A DNA stretch of 64,000 nt from Acrocarpospora catenulata (GCF_018476525.1 NZ_JAHCST010000001.1:124001-188000); one strand, 5' to 3'. Shown: positions 42,274 to 51,763, counted from the first letter of the stretch. A program made the numbers and translations. Notes: generated by a model from the sequence alone, not told the origin.

Positions 42274-43443
42274 TCAGCTTCCGGAGCCGGCGACTGCTCG
42301 GATGGCCGCCTCGTCGAGCCCGGCGAGGCGGGCGAGCACCGTTGCGGTGTGCTGGCCGAGGTGTGGAGCCGGACCGATGTCGAAGCCGGCGTCGGTGGTG
42401 AACGGCGGACCGGGCACGCGCACCACTCCGACTCCGGGCTGCTCGACGGTTCGCCAGATGCCGGTCGCCGCGAGGATCGGATCCTCCAGCAGGTCGTCGG
42501 GCCCGGCGACGTACGAGAACGGCGCCCCGAACTCGACCGCAGCCGCGTAGACCTCCTTGCTGGTGCGTTCAGCGCACCAGCGCGCTACCAGGTCGCGCAT
42601 CTCGCCGGCCAGGAAGGCCTTGTCGGACATGCGGTCGCGCAGGTCGCTGCGGCCGAGGGCGGCGAGCAGTGAGGGGATGTTCGCCGGGTTGACGAAGATT
42701 CCCACCTGTCCGTCGCGGCTCGGATAGTAGGACCAAAGCGAATGGGTCGTGTTGCCGATGCGCCTGCCGTAGCCGGGGTAGGGCGGGTCGCCGTTGTAGG
42801 CCATCGGGCCCTGCATATCCATGGCGCTGGCCTGAAGCTCCTGGATCGACAGCTCAACCGAGGAACCGCGGCCGGTCCGTCCGCGCCGGTAGATCGCCGC
42901 CATCGCCGCACCGAATACCGACAGTGCGGCCTGGCAGCCCGCCTGGTCACCGTAGGGCTTGACCGGTTCGCGGTCGGGTGAGCCCATCAGCGACAGTTGG
43001 CCTCCGGCGGCGATCATCGTCAGCTCCGTGGCCAGGTACCCGGCGTGTGGTCCGTCGGCGCCGTAGGGCGAGACCGCCACGACGGACAGCCGCGGTGCTT
43101 CCCCGGCCAGAACGGCGTCGTCGAGCCGCAACCGCTCCCGGCGTGCCGTCGGGAGGTCGGTGAGGAGGATGTCGCCGGAGTGCACAATCCGCTGCAGAGC
43201 CGTGCGCGCGGCCTGGTGGTCGAGGTCGAGGACGACCGATGACTTGCCGCCGTGGAAGTACAGGTGGGCCGCGCTCGCTTCGCCGTCGGCCCGGCCGGGC
43301 GGAAACGGGCCGACGCGACGCAGCCGGTCGCCTTCGGGTGGTTCGATCTTGATGACGTCGGCGCCGAACCCGGCCATCGCGCGGGCCGCGAGGGCGATGG
43401 CGATGCCGTCGCCCAGTTCGACGACGCGCAGATCATTGAGCAT
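42274..43443 (-). CDS. Family III CoA-transferase (CaiB/BaiF)
   Basis: A 389-residue CoA-transferase. N-terminus LRVVELGDGIAIALAARAMA then GFGADVIKIEPPEGDRLR; the middle has ATELTMIAAGGQLSLMGSPD and GRGSSVELSIQELQASA. The usual catalytic aspartate position falls in a divergent stretch (YLATELTMIAAGG), so I am unsure it is catalytic. Last gene of the minus-strand operon; its start overlaps the preceding CoA-transferase by 11 bases. The pair may form a mixed dimer. Confidence 0.9.
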   Translation of the reverse strand: MLNDLRVVELGDGIAIALAARAMAGFGADVIKIEPPEGDRLRRVGPFPPGRADGEASAAHLYFHGGKSSVVLDLDHQAARTALQRIVHSGDILLTDLPTARRERLRLDDAVLAGEAPRLSVVAVSPYGADGPHAGYLATELTMIAAGGQLSLMGSPDREPVKPYGDQAGCQAALSVFGAAMAAIYRRGRTGRGSSVELSIQELQASAMDMQGPMAYNGDPPYPGYGRRIGNTTHSLWSYYPSRDGQVGIFVNPANIPSLLAALGRSDLRDRMSDKAFLAGEMRDLVARWCAERTSKEVYAAAVEFGAPFSYVAGPDDLLEDPILAATGIWRTVEQPGVGVVRVPGPPFTTDAGFDIGPAPHLGQHTATVLARLAGLDEAAIRAVAGSGS

Positions 43444-44749
43444 GCCGGCTCCTCGTTCGTGTTGCGGGGGTCGGAGACGTGCCGATCACGCCGGCCGCCT
43501 CCAGCTCGGCGATGCGCTGCTCGCTCAGGCCGAGCCGATTACGCAGGATCATCTGGTTGTGCTCACCGAGTCGCGGCGCGGCCCGCAGCTCGGTGTCAAG
43601 CCCCTGGAAGTGCCAGGTGGGTGCCGTCAGCTTCATCGGCGGCATCGTCGCGTGCGCCACCATACGCAGGAAGCCGCGTGCGGTGAGCTGGAGATCGTCG
43701 CGCAGCTCGGCCGGCGTGAGAACGGGGGAGGCCGCGACACCGGCGCGCTGGAGCTGTTCGGCCGCGTCCAGGGACGTGAGTGTCGAAGTCCAGGCGGAGA
43801 TCTCGTGGTCGAGTTCGTCGTGGGCGGCCAGCCGGGCCGGCACGTCCGGCCAGCGCGGATCGTCGGCGAGCTCGGGCCGCCCCATGGTCTTCACGAGCGC
43901 AAGCCATTGGGCGTCGCTGGTGACCGACAGCGCGACCCATGAGTCGGCCCGAGCGGCCGGTGTGCCGTCGGCTCCCAGACTGGGATAGACCCCTTGGGGC
44001 GCGGCGTAAGGGCTGCGGTTGCCCGACCGCTCGGCTCGGTGGCCGAGCTGGTGGCCGACCAGGGCGTCGCCGATGAAGCCCATGAGCAGATTGCGCTGGC
44101 TTACCTCGATACGCTGGCCCACGCCGGAGCGCTCCCGCGCGACCAGGGCCATGAGCACGGCGGCGGCGCCGCCGAGACCGGCGACCGGGTCACCGTAGGA
44201 GATGCCGAACTTTTGCGGTGGCCCCCCGGCGTAGCCGCTGAGGTGGGCGATACCGCTCATCTGCTCGACGTTGGGACCGTAGCCGGGAACGCGCCGCTCG
44301 GGCTCGCGCCCTGAGTAGGCCGGCAGCGACACCATGATGACGCGCGGGTTGACCGCGCGGATGGTGTCGTACCCCAGGCCGAGACGTTCGATGACGCCGG
44401 GCCGGAAGTTCTCCACGATCACGTCCGACCCGGCGGCCAGCCGCGTGACGATGTCCCGGCCGGAGTCGGTACGTATGTCGACAGCGAGCCCGTACTTGTT
44501 GCGGTTGTACTCGTTGAAGTACCGGCTGTCATTGTATGGCTCGGCGACATTGCGGTCGGGGACGGACAGTGTTCGCACGTGGTCGAGATAGGAGGGCCCC
44601 TCGACCTTGATCACTTCTGCGCCCAGATCGGCGAGGTGCTTGGTCGCAAACGGCCCGGCCCAGATCATCGACAGGTCGAGGACACGGATGCCGGTGAGCG
44701 GCGGCTCCCCGGCATCAGCACCACCTCGCTGCGCTGCGAGACTGCTCAT
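43433..44749 (-). CDS. Family III CoA-transferase (CaiB/BaiF)
   Basis: A 438-residue CoA-transferase. TGIRVLDLSMIWAGPFATKH, LADLGAEVIKVEGPSYLDHV and VIVENFRPGVIERLGLGYD are standard. It is longer than its neighbour and carries VEQMSGIAHLSGYAGGPP at the active-site region. The ATG at 44749 is chosen because homology begins there; the frame is open further. It lies between the ABM-domain gene and the second CoA-transferase and overlaps the latter. Confidence 0.9.
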   Translation of the reverse strand: MSSLAAQRGGADAGEPPLTGIRVLDLSMIWAGPFATKHLADLGAEVIKVEGPSYLDHVRTLSVPDRNVAEPYNDSRYFNEYNRNKYGLAVDIRTDSGRDIVTRLAAGSDVIVENFRPGVIERLGLGYDTIRAVNPRVIMVSLPAYSGREPERRVPGYGPNVEQMSGIAHLSGYAGGPPQKFGISYGDPVAGLGGAAAVLMALVARERSGVGQRIEVSQRNLLMGFIGDALVGHQLGHRAERSGNRSPYAAPQGVYPSLGADGTPAARADSWVALSVTSDAQWLALVKTMGRPELADDPRWPDVPARLAAHDELDHEISAWTSTLTSLDAAEQLQRAGVAASPVLTPAELRDDLQLTARGFLRMVAHATMPPMKLTAPTWHFQGLDTELRAAPRLGEHNQMILRNRLGLSEQRIAELEAAGVIGTSPTPATRTRSRHAQ

Positions 44750-44759
44750 GACGGGCCGG

Positions 44760-45080
44760 TCACCCACCCGTTTTGGTGCGGCGCAGGTCAGTCCCGACCG
44801 GCTCGAAGTGCAGCAATTCCGGGGTGCCGTCGAACAGCGAGCCGACAAGGTCGAGGAACCGCGCGAGCAGCCCGTCCTCGGCGAATCTGACGGTCTGATC
44901 CTCGACATGCTCCCACGTCGCTTCGATGACGTAGCGGGTCTCGTCCTGCAGACAGCGCAGCAGCCGGGCCGAGTGCCAACCCCGTGCCTGCTGGTAGATC
45001 GCGGCCGCATCGGTGAAGGCCGTGTGGAACCGGGCCCGGTCCGCCGGCCTGATCCGGACTGTCGTGAGCTCGACGATCAC
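44760..45080 (-). CDS. ABM-type dimeric alpha/beta-barrel protein
   Basis: A 106-residue protein with the ferredoxin-like fold of antibiotic biosynthesis monooxygenases: IVELTTVRIRPADRARFHTA, then TRYVIEATWEHVEDQTVRF and LLHFEPV. Such proteins act as cofactor-free oxygenases, isomerases or decarboxylases, or bind small molecules. Its start overlaps the stop of the Dabb-type gene by four bases, so the two small barrels are made together. Confidence 0.7.
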   Translation of the reverse strand: MIVELTTVRIRPADRARFHTAFTDAAAIYQQARGWHSARLLRCLQDETRYVIEATWEHVEDQTVRFAEDGLLARFLDLVGSLFDGTPELLHFEPVGTDLRRTKTGG

Positions 45081-45379
45081 GAGCCGTCCACCGCGAACTG
45101 GATGGCCGCACCCGAGGAGTAGACCGGGACGACGAGCTCGTCGGCGAATTTCTCGTGCGCCGGATGGGCGAGATAGGCGCGCCAGCTCTCCTCGTCGTCG
45201 AAGTGCGCGATCAGCACGACGTCGGCATTGTCGCCGCCCAAGCCAAGATCGGCGCCACAGCTGAACGAACGGATCCCCGGGATCTCCTGCGGCAGGCAGG
45301 ACATGCCGTCGACGACGGCCTGCCGTTGCTCAGCGGTGCTTTCCGGCTTCATCCGCATGCCCCACACGTGACAGATCAT
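45077..45379 (-). CDS. Dabb-type (stress-responsive A/B barrel) protein
   Basis: A 100-residue protein with the Dabb pattern: MICHVWGMRMKPESTAEQRQ, PGIRSFSCGADLGL, ADVVLIAHFDDEESWRAYL and HPAHEKF. The histidine of HVW and of HPAHEKF are typical of the family, some of whose members are cyclases or decarboxylases. AGGAG lies upstream of ATG 45379. Back to back with the ABM-type gene; the two could form a mixed barrel. Confidence 0.75.
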   Translation of the reverse strand: MICHVWGMRMKPESTAEQRQAVVDGMSCLPQEIPGIRSFSCGADLGLGGDNADVVLIAHFDDEESWRAYLAHPAHEKFADELVVPVYSSGAAIQFAVDGS

Positions 45380-45410
45380 CTATCGCTCCTTCTGGTCAGT
45401 TCTGGTCGGG

Positions 45411-46571
45411 TCACCGGTCGAACACCCCGGTGTAGAGCTGCTCGATCTGCTCGGCGCTCGGCATCCGCGGATTGTTGGCCGGCGACCCGGAGGCGAGCGC
45501 CTGCTTGGCCATCAGCGGCGTGAGTTCGTCCCAGCGTTCCCGGTCGATGCCGCAAGACGCCGGGGTCGGCACGTCGAGGGCGTCGTTGAGCGCGGCGAGA
45601 GCGTCCACCAACCCGAGGCATGCGGTGGCGTCGGGGTCGTGCTCACTCGCCACGCCGAGCGCGCGGGCGCAGGTGGCGTAGCGATCCGGCGCCCCGTCGA
45701 TCGAGAAGTCGGTGACGGCCGGCAGGAGCATGGCGTTGGACAGTCCGTGCGCGAGATAGAAGTGGGCGCCCAGCGGCCGGCTCATTCCATGGACCAGGGC
45801 CACGCTCGAATTCGAGAACGCGATGCCGGCTTGGGTCGCGGCGAGCATCATGGCCGCACGGGCCTTGCGGTCGTCCGGGGCCTCGTACACGCGGCGCACG
45901 TGGTGGAATATCGATCGCATCGCGATCAGGGCCAGGGCGTCGGCGAACGGGTTGGCCCGTCGGCTGACATAGGCCTCGATCGCGTGGGTGAGCGCGTCGA
46001 TGCCGGTGTCAGCGCTGAGCCGGGGCGGCATGCTGAGCGTCAGTTCGTAGTCGACCAGGGCTGCCGTCGGCAGGAAGGCGAGCCCGGCACAGAGCATCTT
46101 GTCATTGGTCTCGGTGTCGGTGATGATCGTGAACCGCGTGCACTCCGAGCCGCTGCCGGCCGTCGTCGGGATGGCCACGATCGGCAGGCTCGCGTTGTCG
46201 GTCTGAGCCGGGGCCCGGTAGTCCCGCATGCGGCCACCGGAGGCGGCCAGGATGCTGGCCGCTTTCGCGGTATCCATCGGGCTGCCGCCGCCGAGCCCCA
46301 CCACACAGTCGAAGTCGCCGTCGCGTAGCACCGCTGCCGCCGCCTCGACGCACACGTCGGTCGGGTCGGGAACCGTGTCTGCGAAGACCGCTGCCTCGAT
46401 GCCGGGCCCCAGGGAGCCGACCACCTTGTCGACCACCCCGGAATCGCGCAGGTACGCGTCGGTGACGACCAGCGCCCGGCGCCGCTGAAGGCTTCTGAGC
46501 ACGTCACCGAGCCGGCGACTCGCGCTGGGGCCGACCCGCAGTTGCCGTGGCAGAGCGATGGTTGTGATCAT
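45411..46571 (-). CDS. Iron-containing alcohol dehydrogenase
   Basis: A 386-residue group III alcohol dehydrogenase. NAD loop VVGLGGGSPMDTAKA; iron ligands D and H in DTGIDALTHAIEAY and H residues in LVHGMSRPLGAHFYLAHG, all present. It oxidises an alcohol or hydroxy acid, or reduces the matching carbonyl. Its ATG overlaps the stop of the acyl-CoA ligase gene (ATGA). Confidence 0.93.
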   Translation of the reverse strand: MITTIALPRQLRVGPSASRRLGDVLRSLQRRRALVVTDAYLRDSGVVDKVVGSLGPGIEAAVFADTVPDPTDVCVEAAAAVLRDGDFDCVVGLGGGSPMDTAKAASILAASGGRMRDYRAPAQTDNASLPIVAIPTTAGSGSECTRFTIITDTETNDKMLCAGLAFLPTAALVDYELTLSMPPRLSADTGIDALTHAIEAYVSRRANPFADALALIAMRSIFHHVRRVYEAPDDRKARAAMMLAATQAGIAFSNSSVALVHGMSRPLGAHFYLAHGLSNAMLLPAVTDFSIDGAPDRYATCARALGVASEHDPDATACLGLVDALAALNDALDVPTPASCGIDRERWDELTPLMAKQALASGSPANNPRMPSAEQIEQLYTGVFDR

Positions 46572-48718
46572 AATGCTGCCGCCAGGGGTTCATCGGCCCA
46601 AAGTGCCACGGCGTCGAGGACTTCGATCTGGGAGCCGTCGACGCGGATGGGGTTGACCTCGATCGCCGACAGGGCCGGTCCGCAGGCCACGGCCAAGGCG
46701 CCGATGTGGGCGATCACCTCGCTGAGCGCGTCCAGGTCGGCTGGTCGCGAGTTGCGCGCTCCCAGAAGCAGGGGAGCGCTGCGCAGGCTCGTGAGCATGG
46801 TCCGGACGTCGCCGGCCGCCACGGGAAGGAGCCGGGTGCTGACGTCCTTGAAGATTTCCGTCCAGGTGCCGCCAAGTCCCACGGTGAGCACCTGACCCCA
46901 CTGGGGATCGGTCGTTACACCGACCAGCAGCTCGAGCGCGGGCGGCCGCATGGGACTGACCAGCACGCCGTCGATCACGGCATCGGGCCGCAGCCGGGAG
47001 GCGCTGTCCACGATCGCCTCGTACGCCGCGGCGACGCTTGCGGTATCGGTCACGTCGAGACGGACCCCGCCAATCTCGGTCTTGTGCAGAATGTCCGGTG
47101 AGACGATCTTGAGCACCACGGGACCGCCGAACTCTTCGAACGCGGCCACGGCGGCTGCTGCCGATCGCACGACCCGGCGCGGAACCAGCGGCACCGACCA
47201 GGACGAGAGGAGATCGCTCGTGCGGGCCTCGCTCCACTTGCCACGGCCGGGCTCGACCTGTGGCCGTGGCCGTGGGGCCGTCGTCGGCTGCGCCAGGGCA
47301 TGCCGGCGTTGTTGCGCCCACCAGCGCTGGCGTGCCAGGCCGCTCAGGATGATCTCAAGCCCGCCCCCAAGATAGGGGATGTCGAACTCGGCCAGGCTCT
47401 GCTTCTGCTGCTCGGTGAGGCCCTCGCCCGTCGCCGAGATCAGGTAGGCCGGGATCGCGGCCTCGTGCATCGCCTTGGCCCCGTTGATGATGGACTCGGT
47501 CGGGCGGCTTCGCTTACCGAGGTTCTCCTGGCAAAGCACCATGTCGGCCTGCCCGTCATCGGCGATCGTGGTCAGCACGTCGGCGAGCAATCGGGGGTGC
47601 CGCACGATCGCACCGGTCAGGTCAAGGGGATTGTGGGCGCCGGTGAAGTCGGGCAGCACCTCGCTCAGCCGGGCGCGGGTGTCGTCACGGAACTGGGGGA
47701 GGGGAATGCCCAGACGATCGCACCCGTCGGCGGCGAGATCGCAGACCCCGCCAGAGATCGCGGCTACCGTCAGCCCGCGCACGGGCGTGGGGCCGACCTT
47801 GGCGAGCACGCCTGCCGTCCCGACCAAGACCTCGAGGGAGTCGACCCGGATGATGCCGTCCTGCGCCAGGACCGCGTCGACGACCGCGTCGTCACCGACG
47901 ATCGAGCCGGTGTGGGTCGCGGCGGTGCGGGCCGCCAGTTCGGAGCGTCCGGCCTTGAGCATGACGATCGGCTTGCCGGCCTCCAGGGCGCGGCGGGCCG
48001 CGCGCCGCAGGCCGGCCGGGTTCCTGATGGCTTCGGCGAACACGCCGATCACCTTCGTGGCGGGGTCGTCGACCGCGTAGTCGATGATGTCGCTGACTGT
48101 CAGGTCGGCCTCGTTACCCGTGGCACAGAGAAAGCTGATGCCGATCGCGTGGGCTGCGGCGTATCCGGTCATCATCCCGCCAAGGGCGCCGCTCTGGGTC
48201 ACCAGGGCAACCGAGCCGGGACTGACGTCGCGCAGACCGTTTCCGGCCGGGTACAAGAAGGTGTTCGTAGTGAAGTTGACGTACCCGAGCGTGTTGGGTC
48301 CGAGCATGGTCTGCCCCTGTGCGCGTACGGTCTCGCCGATAGCGCGCTCGAGGCCGCGGCCGGAAGCGCCTGACTCGCCGAAGCCGGCCGACAACACGAT
48401 CAGGCTGGGGATCTTGGCCTGACCCGATTCGACCACGGTGTCGAGCACGGCCGCGGCGGGCGTCATGACGTAGGCCAGGTCGACCGGGCCGTCGATCGCG
48501 GTAAGCGTCGGTACCGTCGCCACGCCGTGCACTACCTGAGCGCGTGGGTTCACCAGCTCGACGACGATGCCGGAGCGGCGAAGCGCCTCGTGCACGAGGC
48601 GTGACCACGCCGACCGGTCGCTGGCGCCGACGATGGCGACCCGGCGGGGGGTGAACAGGCGGGCGGCCCGCGCCGAGGCGTCGAGGTCACCGGGTGCTCG
48701 GCTGGCCGAGCTCGTCAT
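46568..48718 (-). CDS. ADP-forming acyl-CoA ligase family protein
   Basis: A 716-residue fusion of the CoA-binding, ligase-CoA and ATP-grasp parts of NDP-forming acetyl-CoA synthetases. Residues 20-150 are the CoA-binding Rossmann domain (RRVAIVGASDRSAWSRLVHE); the phosphohistidine loop is AATHTGSIVGDD; the ATP-grasp begins near 500 with VVLKIVSPDILHKTEIGGV. Expected reaction: acid plus ATP plus CoA to acyl-CoA plus ADP. It is the only ATP-driven acid-activating enzyme in the island. AAGGGA ribosome site before ATG 48718. Confidence 0.9.
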   Translation of the reverse strand: MTSSASRAPGDLDASARAARLFTPRRVAIVGASDRSAWSRLVHEALRRSGIVVELVNPRAQVVHGVATVPTLTAIDGPVDLAYVMTPAAAVLDTVVESGQAKIPSLIVLSAGFGESGASGRGLERAIGETVRAQGQTMLGPNTLGYVNFTTNTFLYPAGNGLRDVSPGSVALVTQSGALGGMMTGYAAAHAIGISFLCATGNEADLTVSDIIDYAVDDPATKVIGVFAEAIRNPAGLRRAARRALEAGKPIVMLKAGRSELAARTAATHTGSIVGDDAVVDAVLAQDGIIRVDSLEVLVGTAGVLAKVGPTPVRGLTVAAISGGVCDLAADGCDRLGIPLPQFRDDTRARLSEVLPDFTGAHNPLDLTGAIVRHPRLLADVLTTIADDGQADMVLCQENLGKRSRPTESIINGAKAMHEAAIPAYLISATGEGLTEQQKQSLAEFDIPYLGGGLEIILSGLARQRWWAQQRRHALAQPTTAPRPRPQVEPGRGKWSEARTSDLLSSWSVPLVPRRVVRSAAAAVAAFEEFGGPVVLKIVSPDILHKTEIGGVRLDVTDTASVAAAYEAIVDSASRLRPDAVIDGVLVSPMRPPALELLVGVTTDPQWGQVLTVGLGGTWTEIFKDVSTRLLPVAAGDVRTMLTSLRSAPLLLGARNSRPADLDALSEVIAHIGALAVACGPALSAIEVNPIRVDGSQIEVLDAVALWADEPLAAAL

Positions 48719-48732
48719 AGTCGAGATCCCTT

Positions 48733-49650
48733 CTAAGATGCGGCTGCGGAGGTGTAACCCTGGGGTCCGTGCGGTCGATCGAGCAGGCGGCCTTCGCCGT
48801 CGAAGGGATCGGGCCCGCTCACGTTGACGATTCCCGGACCGAACAGGTCGTGGCGTCGCTGCTTGAGCACGGAGATGTACTGGTCACGCGGGGTCTCGGC
48901 GAGCATTCGGGCGGTCGGCGAGGTCATGGCGCTGCCGTCGGTCATCGCCGCTACCTTGTGCAGCATGTGCAGGCCCATCAGTTCCAGGGTCGTGTTCTCG
49001 ATGCGCTTCTGGCTCGCCAGGAGCTGCCAGTCGATCTTGCTGAGCCGGTGGAGCAGGCCTAGCGCCTCGGCCCGGGCCTGCTCCGCCGGGAGCGCCTTGA
49101 GGACCAGCCCGATCTTGGCGGCGTCGGCGCCGCAGATGCTGTCGCCGGTGTAGAGCAGCCGTCGCGACCACTGCGGCCCTGCGTAGTAGGTCCACATGGG
49201 TGCGGCTGTGGTGCCCATGTCCCGGATGGGGGGGAATCCGAATTGTGCGTCCTCGGTGGCGATCGCGATATCGCACAGCGAGACCAGTTCGGTTCCGGCG
49301 GCCAGGCAGCGGCCGTGGACGAGCACGACGATCGGCTTGCGGAACGTCCACAGCGAGTGAAGCAGACGACGAGGCGCCTCGACTGCCGCGATGTGCTTGC
49401 TCATGTCCAGATCCGCGTTGCGGGCATTCGGTTCCGCGGCGTCTTCGCTGCCGATGTCCATGCCGCCGCAGAAGTCAGGGCCGTTGGCCGAGATGAGCAC
49501 CGCGCTGGTCTCGTCGTCGTCATCGGCCTCGGCGAGGGCGTCACGCAACTCGCGCAGCAGTTGCATCGACAGGGCGTTGCGTTTGGCGGGACGGTTGAGT
49601 ACGAGGTGCCGCCAGCCAGGTTCCTTGATCACTTCGATGTTCGCGGTCAT
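48733..49650 (-). CDS. Enoyl-CoA hydratase/isomerase (crotonase) family protein
   Basis: A 305-residue crotonase-fold protein. LVLNRPAKRNALSMQLLREL and SANGPDFCGGMDIGS form the first oxyanion half; VHGRCLAAGTELVSLCDIAI the second. The usual catalytic glutamates are replaced around the active site (GTELVSLCD, FPPIRDMGTTAAP), so it may be a hydrolase, isomerase or ring-opening type rather than a simple hydratase. Overlaps the FAH-family gene by four bases. Confidence 0.88.
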   Translation of the reverse strand: MTANIEVIKEPGWRHLVLNRPAKRNALSMQLLRELRDALAEADDDDETSAVLISANGPDFCGGMDIGSEDAAEPNARNADLDMSKHIAAVEAPRRLLHSLWTFRKPIVVLVHGRCLAAGTELVSLCDIAIATEDAQFGFPPIRDMGTTAAPMWTYYAGPQWSRRLLYTGDSICGADAAKIGLVLKALPAEQARAEALGLLHRLSKIDWQLLASQKRIENTTLELMGLHMLHKVAAMTDGSAMTSPTARMLAETPRDQYISVLKQRRHDLFGPGIVNVSGPDPFDGEGRLLDRPHGPQGYTSAAAS

Positions 49651-50558
49651 TGCGAGCCTCTCCTGGTTGCAGAAGGTCGTAGGTTCATCGGCGGGGGTCC
49701 GTCCGGTGGGAGGACGAGCTGACGCTGCATGCCCAGCTCCGTGATCCCGAGTTCGACGACATCGCCCGGTTGCAGCCAGACCGGTGGGGTGTGCCCGAGG
49801 CCTACGCCAGGTGGTGTGCCCGTGTTCACCAGGTCACCGGGTTCGAGCACGAAGAACTGGCTCAGGTAGTGCACGATCACGTACGGGTCGAAGATCATCT
49901 GGGCGGTCGTGCCGTCCTGACGGCGCACCCCGTTGACCGACAGCCACAGCGCTAGATCACGCACGTCAGCGATCTCGTCGGGCGTGACAAGCCACGGGCC
50001 GGCCGGGTTGAACGTTTCGGCCGACTTGCCCTTACTCCACTGGCCGCCACGCTCAGACTGAAAGCCGCGTTCGCTGACGTCGTTGACGAGGACGAACCCG
50101 GCCACGGCCGCGCGCGCCTCCGCAAGGCTGGACAGGTATCGGGCGCGCGTGCCGATCACGATCCCGAGCTCCACCTCCCAGTCGAGCTTGCCGGCACCGC
50201 GGGGGGTGAGGATGCCGTCGTTTGGGCCGGTGATCGAGTTGGGCGACTTGGTGAAGACAACCGGTTCGTCGGGCACCGGCTGCCCGGTTTCCGCGGCGTG
50301 GTCGGCATAGTTGAGACCGACGCACAGGATCTGGTGTGGCCGCGCGATGGGCGCGCCAACTCGTTCGTCGGCGAACGCAGTTATGCGTCCGGCTGCCATT
50401 CGCTCGGCGACCAGGCCGCGCAGCCGGGGCAGTCCGCCTGAACCGAAGAATCGCTCGTCGAAATCTGTGACCGAATCGGAGACGTCAACGTAATGGCGAT
50501 CGTCAATGCGAGCGACGGGCCTTTCAGCTCCGGCCGCCCCGATACGCATCAGCTTCAC
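49647..50558 (-). CDS. Fumarylacetoacetate hydrolase family protein
   Basis: A 303-residue FAH-family enzyme. ILCVGLNYADHAAETGQPVP is the family opening, with metal ligands in EVELGIVIG and ERGFQSERGGQWSKGKS following VLVNDVSERG; the end is DLVNTGTPPGVGLG. Members split or decarboxylate 2-oxo-diene or acylpyruvate intermediates. GTG start 50558. In an operon with a tautomerase and two hydratase/decarboxylase paralogues, it fits the lower part of a meta-cleavage-like pathway. Confidence 0.92.
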   Translation of the reverse strand: MKLMRIGAAGAERPVARIDDRHYVDVSDSVTDFDERFFGSGGLPRLRGLVAERMAAGRITAFADERVGAPIARPHQILCVGLNYADHAAETGQPVPDEPVVFTKSPNSITGPNDGILTPRGAGKLDWEVELGIVIGTRARYLSSLAEARAAVAGFVLVNDVSERGFQSERGGQWSKGKSAETFNPAGPWLVTPDEIADVRDLALWLSVNGVRRQDGTTAQMIFDPYVIVHYLSQFFVLEPGDLVNTGTPPGVGLGHTPPVWLQPGDVVELGITELGMQRQLVLPPDGPPPMNLRPSATRRGSQ

Positions 50559-50564
50559 GGTGAC

Positions 50565-50969
50565 CTACCGTTCCCTTTCGTGGATCTCGTCCGCGCGCGC
50601 GACGCTCAGCGGGATGCCGGCGACGGCCCAGGCGTCCGGCTCGGTCGGGGCGGCCCAGCCGCGGATCACGGACCGGTCGACGTTCAGGGTCTGCTCGATC
50701 ACGTCGGTCAGGCGAGCCAGCAACTCGGTCCGTCGCTCCGCCGGCCGGTGGGCACTCACGCAGCACACGAAGAACGGCGCGCCCAACCCGCCGGGCGGTA
50801 CTACTTGCCCGCCCGCGGCGGCGTGTCCGGCAGTGAGCACGAACACGCGGGTGCGCTCGATCGGGGTGTCGAGCGTCTCGGCGATGGCGAGGCCGGCTTC
50901 GGTGAGCAGGCGCTGCCGGCTGTCCGGGTCTGCCGGCTCGGCGGCGAGGTAGATCATCAGCACTGGCAT
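50565..50969 (-). CDS. Tautomerase superfamily protein with Pro-1 (4-oxalocrotonate tautomerase-like)
   Basis: A 134-residue protein that begins MPVLMIYLAAEP, so proline becomes residue 1 after methionine removal, the catalytic base of the tautomerase superfamily. It is twice the size of 4-oxalocrotonate tautomerase (about 62), like the fused cis-CaaD/MSAD class; the second half has LLARLTDVIEQTLNVDRSVI. Tautomerisation of a 2-hydroxy-dienoate is the simplest role here. It lies two bases after the decarboxylase-like gene. Confidence 0.8.
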   Translation of the reverse strand: MPVLMIYLAAEPADPDSRQRLLTEAGLAIAETLDTPIERTRVFVLTAGHAAAGGQVVPPGGLGAPFFVCCVSAHRPAERRTELLARLTDVIEQTLNVDRSVIRGWAAPTEPDAWAVAGIPLSVARADEIHERER

Positions 50970-50971
50970 CG

Positions 50972-51763
50972 TCAGTCCGCCTTGATGACAACCGAGCCGA
51001 GGTGGCTGAAGTGGGCCGCGATGTGCGAGCCCGGGGCCAGTGGCACGGCTTCGGTCAGTCCGCCGGTGAGAACCACCCAACCCGGCTGGAGAGCGTGTCC
51101 GCGCTCGGCCAGCTGGTTCGCGGCGAAGGCCAGCGCGTGTGCTGGGTTGCCCAGCACCGCGGCACCGGTTGCGCTGTCGACGACCTGCCCGTCGACTTCG
51201 AGGAGGCAGCCCTCGAGGGCGAGGTCGAAGCCGTCGGGGTTGACTTGCACGGAGCCGGTGACGTAACGGCTGGAAGAGTTGTTGTCGGCAATCACGTCGG
51301 GCAACGTGAACCGGAACCCGCTGTAGCGGCTGTCGATGATCTCGATGCCGCCAAGCACCGCCGAGACCGCGTGCATGGCCCTCGCGGCGGTGACTCCTGG
51401 TCCGGCCAGCTCCTCGCCCAGCACGAACACGATTTCGGGTTCGGCGCGGGGATGGATCAGCCGGCTGCGGGGGACCACCGTCGCCGGGGGCAGCTCCATC
51501 GCGTCGGTCAGCCAGGCAACCGACGGGGTGTCCACCTGCATCTGACGCTGTTTGGCCGGCGACGTCAGGCCGAGTTTGACCCCGACAACCCGCTCACCGC
51601 GAGCCGTCCGCCGCTTCATGCCCACGTCCTGGGTTCGGTACGCGGCTGCCAGATCGAAGTCGGGCCAGCGGCCGGTGACACTGCCGACCGGAGTCCTGGA
51701 GGATTCAGCGGTGAGGAGGAGGTCGGCGACCACCTCGGGTGTCCACACGCCCTGTGATGTCAT
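50972..51763 (-). CDS. 2-keto-4-pentenoate hydratase / 4-oxalocrotonate decarboxylase family protein
   Basis: A 263-residue member of the MhpD/DmpE/DmpH family. VVGVKLGLTSPAKQRQMQVD and RAEPEIVFVLGEELAGPGVT hold the metal-binding glutamates, then GIEIIDSRYSGFRFTLPDVI and IADNNSSSRYVTG. In meta-cleavage pathways one paralogue decarboxylates 4-oxalocrotonate and the other hydrates the product, and the two form a complex. This copy is placed next to the tautomerase as DmpH is, so I favour decarboxylase. Overlaps the upstream paralogue by four bases. Confidence 0.9.
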   Translation of the reverse strand: MTSQGVWTPEVVADLLLTAESSRTPVGSVTGRWPDFDLAAAYRTQDVGMKRRTARGERVVGVKLGLTSPAKQRQMQVDTPSVAWLTDAMELPPATVVPRSRLIHPRAEPEIVFVLGEELAGPGVTAARAMHAVSAVLGGIEIIDSRYSGFRFTLPDVIADNNSSSRYVTGSVQVNPDGFDLALEGCLLEVDGQVVDSATGAAVLGNPAHALAFAANQLAERGHALQPGWVVLTGGLTEAVPLAPGSHIAAHFSHLGSVVIKAD

